Shown here: in pieces, positions 56,249 to 64,000 of the stretch
Position numbering within the stretch: the stretch's first letter is position 1
Layout of the letters: every line of letters starts with the position of its first letter
NCBI RefSeq assembly: GCF_001247745.1
Contig: NZ_LAIR01000002.1
Coordinates: 2,852,001 to 2,916,000, forward strand
DNA length: 64,000 nucleotides
From: Luteipulveratus halotolerans
Lineage (GTDB): Bacteria > Actinomycetota > Actinomycetes > Actinomycetales > Dermatophilaceae
Direction of reading: 5' to 3'
Made by a program: the position numbers and the translations under genes
The notes under the pieces: generated by a model
The model's input: only the letters and a program-made list of their open reading frames with translations
Told to the model about the DNA's origin: nothing
The model's database searches: none

Positions 56249-58702
56249 GTGGCTCTGACTGGTGCGCACATCAAGACCGCGCTAGCGTCGGTGGGTGCGG
56301 TCGGTGGTCAGGTCGTCACGTTCGACCGGCTCGCGGCCGGCGCGAACGAGGCCATGAAGATGATGGGCGTCCGGACGCTGAATCAGGCGGCGGCGTTCCT
56401 CGCGACGATGGCGCAGGAGTCGGCGTACTTCCGCACGACGAGGGAGTACGGCACCGGGCAGCGGTACGCCCCGTACATCGGGCGCACGTTCGAGCAGGTG
56501 ACGTGGCAGTCGAATTACCGGGCGTTCGGGTCGTGGGCCAAGAGCAAGGGCCTGGTCACTGACGGCAACGTGTTCGTGAACAACCCGTCCGCGCTCGGCG
56601 ACATGCGGTGGGCGTGGCTCGGTGGCGTCTGGTACTGGACGATCCCCCGCACCACGTGGGGCACGTACAAGAACCTGATGCAGGTCGCCGACACCGGCTC
56701 GATTCTGCTGGTGTCGCGTGCGGTGAACCGTGGCACACCGTTGTCGACGGGCACCCCGTACGGCATGACCGAGCGCACGCGCATGTTCAACGCGTTCAAG
56801 GCGCTCGGGTCGAGCATCGTCCCGACGGCCGCGTCGGCGCCGAAGCCTCCCGTGACGTCGCCGACAACGCAGCCGTCCGGGACGATCCTCGGCACCCCCG
56901 GGCAGATCGTCGCCTCAGCGAACGCGCTGTGGACGAAGTACAAGGGCAAGTACTACGGCACCGCCTGGCCGGGCCTGGCCGAGCTCGGCCGGCAGCCGGA
57001 GTACTGGTGCGCGGACTTCGTTCGTCTCGCGATCCGCAAGGGCACCGGGTACGACTGGGCGAAGTACTGCAGCAGCCCGGCGTACACCCCGGCGCTTGTG
57101 GCGTGGATGAAGAAGGACGACCTGTGGGATCAGGTGTCGTACGCGGCGGCGAAGCCGGGCGACGTGATCTTCTACCTGCGGTCGAACGGGACGCCGTATC
57201 ACGTTGGCATCGTTGAGTTTTCGCAGACGACAGGTCACAACCTGCGCACGATCGAGGGCAACACCAGCACGCCGGGCATCAGCGAGTCGATGTCGAATGG
57301 TGGCACCGTCGCGAAGAAGACCCGCGACGACCGGACGTACTCCACGATCATCTTCCGCGGCACGTTCTGGACTCCCCCGACGCCGGCGCCGACCCCGGAG
57401 AACCCGACACCCACACCGGACGACCCAGTCGACCCGGAGCAGCCGAACCCGACGCCGCCCGACCCGACACCGGAGAACCCCGACCCGGAGCCTCCCGAGC
57501 CGTCGTGGCCGGACCCGCCGATCCTGAACCTGATCGACCGGCCGTTCGGGGACCTCGTCCGCACGATGCCCGTCGCGGACCTGACGGTGTCACCGGCGTT
57601 CTTAGCCGCGCACGTCGAGTCCCACGAGGTCGCTTCCCGCGTCGATGCGTGGCTCGGTGACCAGCCGGTGTGGCCCAACCTGCCGCTGCTGCAGGACGAG
57701 TCGTCCGTTCGGGTCGACCTCGACTCCAACGTGCGGCGCACCGCATCGTTGACGTTCCAGGCCGACTACGACTCCGACGGGCGAGACCTCGCCCGCGTCC
57801 TGATGCAGCCCGGCGTCGAGCTGCGGGTCACGACCGGTGTCCGGCACGGCAACGGTGCGTCCGAGCTCGTGCCGGTCCACACGGGCCGGTGCATGACCCC
57901 TTCGGCGTCGTGGCCGGAGGGCCGCATCCGGGTGGAGTCGCCGGACCTGATGGTGATGGTCGCGCAGAACGGGTTCACCCGACCGGTGGTGTCCAACCCG
58001 GCGTGCACGTACGTCGATGCGATCGCGTACTTAATCGAGGAGTGCGACCCGCAGGCGCAGATCGTGGACCTCACCGGCAACGACGAGACGATCCCCGAGG
58101 TCGTGTGGGCTGATGACCTCACGTCGCGGATCAACGCCGTCACCGCGTTGGCGGCGGCGATCGGCGCCCGCGTCTACGCCTCCCCCGTGCCGCACGTCTA
58201 CGTCATCCGCCCGATCACGACACCGGGCGCGCCGGCGCTGTGGGAGTTCGCGCACAAGGAGACCCTGATCGACGTCGACACGAAGGTCGACTGGTCGAAG
58301 GTCTACAACGCGTGGCGGGTCGTGACCGAGCGCGCCGACCAGGCCGCGGTGCAGGGCGTGTACGAGGACACCAACCCGGCGTCCGCGACCCGCGTCGACG
58401 GCCCGTTCGGGGTGAACCGAAACACGATGCGCACGAGCCTGTTGACGTCACGGGAGCAGTGCGAGGCGGCAGCGAAGGCCCTGTGTGACCGGTCCGTCGG
58501 GAACCGCCTCGACGTCGCTTTCACCGGCCTGCGTAACCCGCTGCTCGAGGCCGACGACCCGATCACGGTCATCACCGACACCGACGCGTACGACCTCGTC
58601 CTCGGGTCCTTCACGGTGCCGTTGGGCAACCAGGGCGTCATCGACGCTCAGGCACGGTCGTTCGACATCTCCGCCCTGACGAGCCTGACCGGGGGTGCGT
58701 GA
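56249..58702 (+). CDS. tail-associated lysin: GH19-like + CHAP + minor tail domain
   Basis: 817 residues. Residues 1-195: GH19-like lysozyme domain homologous to the endolysin at 63241 (AAAFLATMAQESAYFRTT, Glu57; IGRTFEQVTWQSNY; GDMRWAWLGGVWYW). Residues about 215-370: CHAP domain with WCADFVRLAIR (Cys) and PYHVGIVEF (His). Residues about 375-425: Pro/Glu/Asp linker of PTPENP-like repeats. Residues about 430-817: minor tail domain (VRVDLDSNVRRTASLTFQAD, RIRVESPDLMVMVAQNGFTR). Cuts peptidoglycan during DNA entry. Confidence 0.8.
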   Translation: MALTGAHIKTALASVGAVGGQVVTFDRLAAGANEAMKMMGVRTLNQAAAFLATMAQESAYFRTTREYGTGQRYAPYIGRTFEQVTWQSNYRAFGSWAKSKGLVTDGNVFVNNPSALGDMRWAWLGGVWYWTIPRTTWGTYKNLMQVADTGSILLVSRAVNRGTPLSTGTPYGMTERTRMFNAFKALGSSIVPTAASAPKPPVTSPTTQPSGTILGTPGQIVASANALWTKYKGKYYGTAWPGLAELGRQPEYWCADFVRLAIRKGTGYDWAKYCSSPAYTPALVAWMKKDDLWDQVSYAAAKPGDVIFYLRSNGTPYHVGIVEFSQTTGHNLRTIEGNTSTPGISESMSNGGTVAKKTRDDRTYSTIIFRGTFWTPPTPAPTPENPTPTPDDPVDPEQPNPTPPDPTPENPDPEPPEPSWPDPPILNLIDRPFGDLVRTMPVADLTVSPAFLAAHVESHEVASRVDAWLGDQPVWPNLPLLQDESSVRVDLDSNVRRTASLTFQADYDSDGRDLARVLMQPGVELRVTTGVRHGNGASELVPVHTGRCMTPSASWPEGRIRVESPDLMVMVAQNGFTRPVVSNPACTYVDAIAYLIEECDPQAQIVDLTGNDETIPEVVWADDLTSRINAVTALAAAIGARVYASPVPHVYVIRPITTPGAPALWEFAHKETLIDVDTKVDWSKVYNAWRVVTERADQAAVQGVYEDTNPASATRVDGPFGVNRNTMRTSLLTSREQCEAAAKALCDRSVGNRLDVAFTGLRNPLLEADDPITVITDTDAYDLVLGSFTVPLGNQGVIDAQARSFDISALTSLTGGA

Positions 58703-58983
58703 TGCCACAGCCGCTGTTCGCGGCCCCGCCACCGCAGGCGAACACCGCCGAGGTCGCGTGGGTGCCGCAGCCAGGCGGGACTGGCCGGGTGATCGTCGTC
58801 TGGCTGGAGTCAGCGATCCCGGTCACGGTCTCCGCCGGGCTGACGCTCGCGCTCGGGGACGTGGTGTCCCTGACGCGCATCGGGCAGACGTACCGCGTCG
58901 ACTCGATCGTCACGAAGGCGATCACCACACCCACCGAGCCGCCCGCGACCGAGGAGCCGGAGCCCCCGGCCCCGACCGACTGA
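58702..58983 (+). CDS. small tail protein
   Basis: 93 residues; ATG overlaps the previous stop. Beta-rich middle (RVIVVWLESAIPVTVSAGLT, LGDVVSLTRIGQTYRVDSIV) and an acidic Pro tail. Possibly a baseplate or hub component. Function unknown. Confidence 0.6.
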   Translation: MPQPLFAAPPPQANTAEVAWVPQPGGTGRVIVVWLESAIPVTVSAGLTLALGDVVSLTRIGQTYRVDSIVTKAITTPTEPPATEEPEPPAPTD

Positions 58984-58993
58984 AAGGCAGACC

Positions 58994-59644
58994 ATGCTGA
59001 CCTCTCCCACCACTGGCCTGCCGATCCTGCAGGGCACAGACTACGGCGACGTCATCGACGACTGGTCCCGCAGCCTCGACGCCGGCCTCGCCCGACGCAC
59101 CGCCACACCGGTCCAGTCGTTCGCCCAGCTCGAGCAGCGGTTCCCCCGTAACCAGCTGGGTGAGGACGACTACCGGGCGGTCGTGCACGAGCCGGCGCAG
59201 ATCCTCTACGAGTGGAATCAGACCGGGTGGGTCGTCACGGACATCGGGCTGAAGGCGTTCACGCCGTACTGGTACGCCGGGAAGGACCTCAGCGCGGCGT
59301 ACGCGCCCGGCGGTGGGCTGACCGGGTGGTACCAGCGGATCCGCAGCCACTGCTTCTTCGAGATCCAGCACGACTGGAAGAGCGTCGACAACAAGGGCGA
59401 CGACTACTACGTGTGGCAGCTGCCCCTGGAGACGGTCGACTGGAAGTCCTACCAGCTGTACGCGCGCTGTCAGATGGCGGCCGATGAGTCGGTCATCGAG
59501 ATGGACGCGCAGCTGATCGGCACGAAGCATGTCGTCGTCACCCGCCGTGACGGGCAGCGGTTCCCGCTCGCGGCGCAGCGGTCCGCGTTGACGACGGGCG
59601 CCTGGTGGCGCCTGGGCGGTCGATTCCGGGTGGGTCGGGCATGA
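58994..59644 (+). CDS. minor tail protein
   Basis: 216 residues, beta-rich and aromatic (SHCFFEIQHDWKSVDNKGDD, WQLPLETVDWKSYQLYARCQ), with typical spacing for a tail-tip subunit. No known enzyme motif. Confidence 0.6.
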   Translation: MLTSPTTGLPILQGTDYGDVIDDWSRSLDAGLARRTATPVQSFAQLEQRFPRNQLGEDDYRAVVHEPAQILYEWNQTGWVVTDIGLKAFTPYWYAGKDLSAAYAPGGGLTGWYQRIRSHCFFEIQHDWKSVDNKGDDYYVWQLPLETVDWKSYQLYARCQMAADESVIEMDAQLIGTKHVVVTRRDGQRFPLAAQRSALTTGAWWRLGGRFRVGRA

Positions 59645-60210
59645 CGAACCTCGTCCTCGACCTCGTCGCGCCGACGGGTGTGCCGTTGGCGGCGTCCGGG
59701 TGGTCCGCGCAGGTGACCGTCTCCTACGACCGGGACGTGTCGCTGATCGGGACCGGTAAGGCCCCGGCCGGTGTCGGTGTCCCGGTCGCGGTGACGGAGG
59801 CGAACCCGTCCCCGCTCGTAACGGTCACCCCGAACGACCTGCCCGAGCTGCCTGCCCGGTCGCGCGGGTTCGTCACGGTCGTCACGGCCACGTTCCGCCG
59901 CAACGCGCCGACGCCCGGGTACCACGACGTGACCCGCACCTGGCGGTACTCCATCACGCAGGCGCACGGCGCGCAGGTGCGGATGTCGGACCTGCCCGAG
60001 ATCCCCGGCGGGTCGAACGACCGGTGGGCGATGGGGTACGCGCTGCTGTTCTTCAACGCCGCGACGAACACGTGGCCGACGCGGGCGTCGATCCAGCCCG
60101 GTGACGGGCAGCCCGTCACGTGGGTGCCGAAGGACGCATCCACGCCACTGCCGCCGATCGGTGGCGCGTACTTCATCGACAACTTCGACATCGTGGAGGT
60201 GCTCGGGTGA
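59641..60210 (+). CDS. minor tail protein
   Basis: 189 residues from the ATG overlapping the previous stop. Small beta domain (WSAQVTVSYDRDVSLIGTGK), then GSNDRWAMGYALLFFNAATN. Function by place only. Confidence 0.6.
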   Translation: MTNLVLDLVAPTGVPLAASGWSAQVTVSYDRDVSLIGTGKAPAGVGVPVAVTEANPSPLVTVTPNDLPELPARSRGFVTVVTATFRRNAPTPGYHDVTRTWRYSITQAHGAQVRMSDLPEIPGGSNDRWAMGYALLFFNAATNTWPTRASIQPGDGQPVTWVPKDASTPLPPIGGAYFIDNFDIVEVLG

Positions 60211-62708
60211 CGATCACCGCCAACGCCGGCGCCGACACGTCGGCTGCCGCGTTCGACCGGGTGACCCTCGACGGGTCCGCATCGGCCTCGACGGACGGGC
60301 TGGTCCGCGACTACGCGTGGACGCAGACCGCCGGCACCACGGTGTCGCTGACCAAGGACGGGCCGCGGTGCTCGTTCGTCGCGCCGGGCGGGCTCGGCGA
60401 GACGCTGCGGTTCCAGCTGGTCGTGACCGACCAGAACGGCACCGCCTCGGCGGCCGACACCGTCGACGTGGCGGTGGGCCGGGCGAAGGTGCTGAAGCAC
60501 TACGGCGGCGCGTGGCGCGGCGTACGGCGCCTCAGGTCGTTGACGTCGCCGTACGCCGTCGAGCGCGCCGCCAACCCGGCCCGGTCCATCGTGACCGCCT
60601 CCGACGGGTCGGAGGCGGTCATGACCGACGGCGCCCGCACCGTGCTCGTGCGCGGCCCCCAGCTCGGGGAGCGCACGTTCGCGCAGTCCGACGTGCCCCT
60701 GACGGACACGTTCCCCCGCACGCGCACCGGCACCGGGTGGGGTGTGGCCGAGCGGGGCGGGAAGTGGTCTTGCACCGGCGGCACCCTGGCCGACTTCTCG
60801 GCGACGAACGGGTCCGCGACGATCACCCTGTCGACGGACTCCAGCTCGCGGCGTGCGGTGCTGGGGAACTACCAGCTCGCGGGTGCGCTGGTCGGTGTCG
60901 ACATCACTCGGCCGGTCGTGACCGTGGGGTCGCTGTGCGCCGGCGTGGTCGTCGGGTACCAGGACACCAGCAACCACTACCGGGTGCGGCTGCTGAACCG
61001 GGCGCCGAAGGTCGTCGACGACTTCGACCGGACCGTTCCGTCCGGGTGGGGCACAGCGACGACCGGGCACCCGTGGCTGTTCGCCGGTGGCGACGCGGGC
61101 GACTACGCCACTGCCGGCGCGGGTGACCCGCGGGCGGTGCACGCGCTGACCACGGTGAACTCCTCGCGCAGGTCGTACGTGCAGGTCGGTGCGTCCGACG
61201 TTGACGTGACGGTTGGTGTGCAGTGCTCTGTCGTCGCGGCCGGCGGCGGGATCACCGGCGCGGTGATGCTCCGCTACAAGGACTCCAGCAACCACTATCT
61301 CGCCCGGGTCCGGTTCGGTGAGGACGGCAAGGTCTACGCGATCCTGCAGTCGGTCGTCGCCGGCACCGTCACCGACCTGGTGACCACCACGGACACGGGC
61401 CTGACGTACGCCGCGGACACGTTCGTGAACGTCCGCGCGAAGCAGGTCGGCGCCGACCTGTACCTGCGGGTGTGGGCCGACGGCGCGCAGGAGCCTGGCG
61501 AGTGGACCGTGCAGGCCACCGACACCGCGATCACCGGCACCGGCGCCGTGGGCTTGCGGTCCTACGCGCTCGGGTCGACGACGAACACGCTCCCCGTCCG
61601 GGTGCGGTACCGGGCGTTCACCGCCGTCATCGACGGCAACGACAACGTCGGCACCGTGCTGGAGGTCCACCGCTTCCAGGAGTCCACGGCGACGCTGCTC
61701 GGGTCGCACACCTACCCGTCGGGTGCCATGCCGGCCCCGGACGGGCAGCCATTGCGACTGTGGGTGCAGCACTCCGACGGGCAGGTCCGGGCGTGCGTGA
61801 CCGCCACGGACGTGCCGGAGGTGCCGTACGCGTGGGACGTCGCCGTCGACGACCCGACATGGTCGTCGGGTCGGGCCGGGGTCATCGCGTCCTCGTCGGG
61901 GATCAGCTCGCCGGTGGTGCGGTTCGCGAACTACGCGTGCACGGGGCAGGTCGTTGACCCGGCGCAGGTCGTCACACCGTGGCGCGTCCGGGTGCTCCCG
62001 TCACCGTTCGGCGGTATCGTCACAGCGGACCTGCAGTCTTGGCTTGCCCAGGCACTGGTCGACACGTCTGAGGACGTCCTCGACATCGCCGCCGCGTTCA
62101 CCCCGGCAGCCGCTGTCGCCACCCGCGGTGTGGTGCAGGTCCGTGGCCCCGCGTCGTACGGCCCGTACTCCACCGACGGGACCGGTGGCCGCCAGGAGGG
62201 CGGCGACCTCAACGACTACATGAACCTCACCTGGGACTACGCCGGGACGAAGGACGCCCCGGAGGCCGACCAGGCCGCAGTCAGGTCACTCGACTGCTCC
62301 GGGTTCGTCCGCATGGTCTACGGGCCCGCCGGCGCCGGCCTCAAGGTCACCAACGGCAACGGCGGCGGCACCGCGATCCCCCGCATCTCCAAGGACCAGG
62401 TCGGGTCCACCGCGCCCGGCGTGCAGATCATCGCCCACACCGGCGCCGTCGCACCCGACCCGGCTCTCATCGCCACCCTGCAGGTCGGCGACATCATCGG
62501 GTTCGACGCCACCTCGGACCCGGAGGAGGAAGAGGGGCAGGTCGACCACGTCGGGATCTACCTCGGCCTCGACGTCAACGGTCACCCCCGCTTCATCTCC
62601 TCGAGGAAGACACCGAACGGGCCGACCATGTCCGACACCGGCGGCAACTCAACCATCGACGGCACCGGGCTGTACGCCCGCGCATGGCGCTCAGCACGCC
62701 GCTACTAA
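60207..62708 (+). CDS. tail fibre/tip protein with PKD-like, concanavalin-like and NlpC/P60 domains
   Basis: 833 residues from a GTG overlapping the previous stop. Residues 1-90: PKD/Ig-like (TLDGSASASTDGLVRDYAWT). Residues about 95-580: at least two similar beta-sandwich units (TSNHYRVRLLNRA; SSNHYLARVRFGEDG). Residues about 680-833: NlpC/P60 peptidase with catalytic Cys697 in LDCSGFVRMVYG and His781 in VDHVGIYLG. Combines receptor/sugar binding with peptide-cutting activity on the wall. Last gene of the tail block. Confidence 0.75.
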   Translation: MTITANAGADTSAAAFDRVTLDGSASASTDGLVRDYAWTQTAGTTVSLTKDGPRCSFVAPGGLGETLRFQLVVTDQNGTASAADTVDVAVGRAKVLKHYGGAWRGVRRLRSLTSPYAVERAANPARSIVTASDGSEAVMTDGARTVLVRGPQLGERTFAQSDVPLTDTFPRTRTGTGWGVAERGGKWSCTGGTLADFSATNGSATITLSTDSSSRRAVLGNYQLAGALVGVDITRPVVTVGSLCAGVVVGYQDTSNHYRVRLLNRAPKVVDDFDRTVPSGWGTATTGHPWLFAGGDAGDYATAGAGDPRAVHALTTVNSSRRSYVQVGASDVDVTVGVQCSVVAAGGGITGAVMLRYKDSSNHYLARVRFGEDGKVYAILQSVVAGTVTDLVTTTDTGLTYAADTFVNVRAKQVGADLYLRVWADGAQEPGEWTVQATDTAITGTGAVGLRSYALGSTTNTLPVRVRYRAFTAVIDGNDNVGTVLEVHRFQESTATLLGSHTYPSGAMPAPDGQPLRLWVQHSDGQVRACVTATDVPEVPYAWDVAVDDPTWSSGRAGVIASSSGISSPVVRFANYACTGQVVDPAQVVTPWRVRVLPSPFGGIVTADLQSWLAQALVDTSEDVLDIAAAFTPAAAVATRGVVQVRGPASYGPYSTDGTGGRQEGGDLNDYMNLTWDYAGTKDAPEADQAAVRSLDCSGFVRMVYGPAGAGLKVTNGNGGGTAIPRISKDQVGSTAPGVQIIAHTGAVAPDPALIATLQVGDIIGFDATSDPEEEEGQVDHVGIYLGLDVNGHPRFISSRKTPNGPTMSDTGGNSTIDGTGLYARAWRSARRY

Positions 62709-62727
62709 CACCAGGAGCCCACCACCC

Positions 62728-63168
62728 ATGAGCCCCGAAGCGTGGACCTACCTCGGCGTACTCACCACCGCAATCGTCGGACTCGTCGGCGTCGCCTGGA
62801 AGGCACGCGGCGACGCCCGAACCGCACGCGGGCAGGCCGTCGAAGCCCGCGACCAGGCCGCCGCGTCGGCCCGCAAGACCGACGCGGACGCAACCGCCGT
62901 TCTCACCCGCGCAGCCGCCGCCCTCGTGAAGCCGCTCGAGGAGCGGATCGGCGAGCAGGACAGACGCATCGAGAAACTCGAGGCGGACCTCAACAAGGAA
63001 CGCGGTCACTCCCGAAACCAGGACCGCCGCCTTGACTCCATGTCCAGACAGCTGCAGCGGTTCCGCACGGCGTGGGCGGACCTCATCGCCCGCTGGTCGG
63101 AGGTGCGTCTCCTCACCGAGCCGCCCCCGATGCCCGTCGACGACAACCCAGACGACACCACCCGCTGA
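62728..63168 (+). CDS. holin-like membrane protein
   Basis: 146 residues. One N-terminal membrane helix (WTYLGVLTTAIVGLVGVAW), then a long charged coiled coil (EERIGEQDRRIEKLEADLNK). Such single-TM, coiled-coil proteins beside endolysin genes in actinophages are called holin or LysM-like accessory proteins; formal holin activity unproven. Confidence 0.6.
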   Translation: MSPEAWTYLGVLTTAIVGLVGVAWKARGDARTARGQAVEARDQAAASARKTDADATAVLTRAAAALVKPLEERIGEQDRRIEKLEADLNKERGHSRNQDRRLDSMSRQLQRFRTAWADLIARWSEVRLLTEPPPMPVDDNPDDTTR

Positions 63169-63184
63169 AGCACCGCTCCACAAC

Positions 63185-63206
63185 CCCCGGACCGGCCGGT
63201 CCGGGG
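63185..63206 (+). terminator. terminator hairpin before the endolysin gene
   Basis: CCCCGGACC-GGCC-GGTCCGGGG, 9-bp stem with a 4-base loop, followed by CGTTTCG. Lies between the holin-like and endolysin genes. Confidence 0.65.
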
Positions 63207-63240
63207 CGTTTCGCATGCCCACGAAAGGACCGAATCACCA

Positions 63241-64000
63241 TGCCCCTCAACGGTTCCATGCTCGGGAAGGCCCTCGACGCCGTCGGCGCCCGCGGGCGAC
63301 AGCTCGACACGCTCGACAACCTCGCGGCCGGCGCAGACGACGCGCTCCGTCAGGCGAAGGTCACGACCCCGCAGGAGGCCGCCGCGTTCCTCGCGACGTG
63401 CATCATGGAATCCGGCTGGCTCCGCACGACGACGGAGTACCTCGGCCGGCCGGGTACCGCGATCCGCGACCGGCAGAACGACTACTACCCGTTCATCGGT
63501 CGCGGTGCCGTGCAGTGCACGTGGCGATACAACTACGGCAAGTTCGGCGCCTGGTGCAAGACCAAGGGCCTCGTCACCGACGCCGACGTGTTCGTGAAGA
63601 ACCCCGGCGCGCTCGGCGACAAGCGCTGGTTCTGGCTCACCGCCGTCTGGTACTTCGAGGCGAACGGGCTCTGGACGTACGCCCGCCGCGGCGACTTCGA
63701 GGGCGTCTCCAACGGCGTCAACCGCGGCAACCCCGACAGCACCCTCAAGCCGAACGGGTGGACCGCCCGCAACACGATGTACCAGGCGCTCCTCGCGTTC
63801 GGTGACGCCCTCGTGCCCGCGCCCGCCGACCAGGACCTCAACGCCGGGCTCCACGAGTGGACCCGCCGCCGCTGGCAGCAGGTCCTCAACGTCTCCCACG
63901 GCGCGAACCTCGACGTCGACGGCGACATCGGCAAGCTCACGAAGACCGCCGCGCAGCGCAGCGTCGGCACGGTCGAGGACGGTGTCGCGTCGACCCCGTC
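63241..64000 (+). CDS. endolysin, GH19-type, incomplete
   Basis: 253 codons visible; runs off the window. N-terminal ~195 residues: GH19 lysozyme/chitinase-like domain with Glu57 (FLATCIMESGWLRTT) and the family motif IGRGAVQCTWRYNY. From ~200: HEWTRRRWQQVLNV and VDGDIGKLTKTAAQRSVG, the start of a peptidoglycan-binding domain. It cuts the wall for release. Its lysozyme domain is the close relative of that in the tail lysin at 56249, whose GRG has become GRT. Confidence 0.85.

Overview
The window is high-GC actinobacterial DNA, probably Micrococcales of the Intrasporangiaceae/Dermacoccaceae kind. This is inferred from the run of host genes (FmdB-type zinc ribbon, MTA phosphorylase, SAF/CpaB-like protein, MscL, DUF4011 helicase, VWA protein, AI-2E exporter, DUF2505) and from codon use; no species marker is present. 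Positions 1-14665 are ordinary chromosome, ending in a tRNA-Arg(CCT) gene. From about 14666 to the right edge (64000) the sequence is one siphovirus-type prophage whose right end lies outside the window.

Host part: a K+/H+ antiporter C-terminus cut by the window edge; fmdB behind a CIRCE-like HrcA operator; mtnP; a SAF protein; mscL with a strong terminator; a 1468-residue DUF4011/superfamily I helicase with a MTES_1575-type nuclease domain and an acidic tail; a substrate-binding/VWA protein; an AI-2E family exporter; DUF2505 and TfoX-N proteins; and an OmpR-type two-component system divergent from a VanY-like carboxypeptidase.

Prophage, left to right: (1) immunity module: ImmA/IrrE-type protease, HTH repressor, a divergent promoter/operator region with four AGGAACA sites, Cro-like protein, KilAC antirepressor, excisionase-like HTH. 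No integrase lies between the tRNA and the protease. (2) Early genes 17.5-33.7 kb: ParB-like proteins, many small overlapping genes behind repeated hairpin leaders, HNH, methylase fragment, RecE/RecT pair, DNA methyltransferase, replication protein with an iteron-like array, RusA, a coiled-coil protein, and a 300-bp duplication next to an endonuclease VII cassette. (3) 33.8-41.7 kb: a zinc-finger gene and the small terminase gene are each interrupted by one of two nearly identical 1332-bp IS3-family elements in inverted orientation; three HNH genes lie between them, two of them close paralogues; the large terminase is split by a frameshift. (4) 41.7-50.2 kb: portal, MuF-like, scaffold, decoration, capsid, head-tail connectors, tail tube, tail chaperones. 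(5) 50.4-62.7 kb: tape measure, then tail proteins carrying a sialidase-like propeller, a GH19+CHAP lysin pair and an NlpC/P60 peptidase. (6) A holin-like protein and a GH19 endolysin cut by the window edge.

The prophage looks recently intact (long, consistent gene order, most frames open) but is probably unable to package DNA now, because terS is disrupted by an IS and terL is frameshifted. The most interesting points are the enzyme-rich tail, the endonuclease VII cassette that appears to have replaced the 3' end of its host gene, the repeated hairpin and tRNA T-arm-like elements in the early region, and the 11-bp-period iterons.
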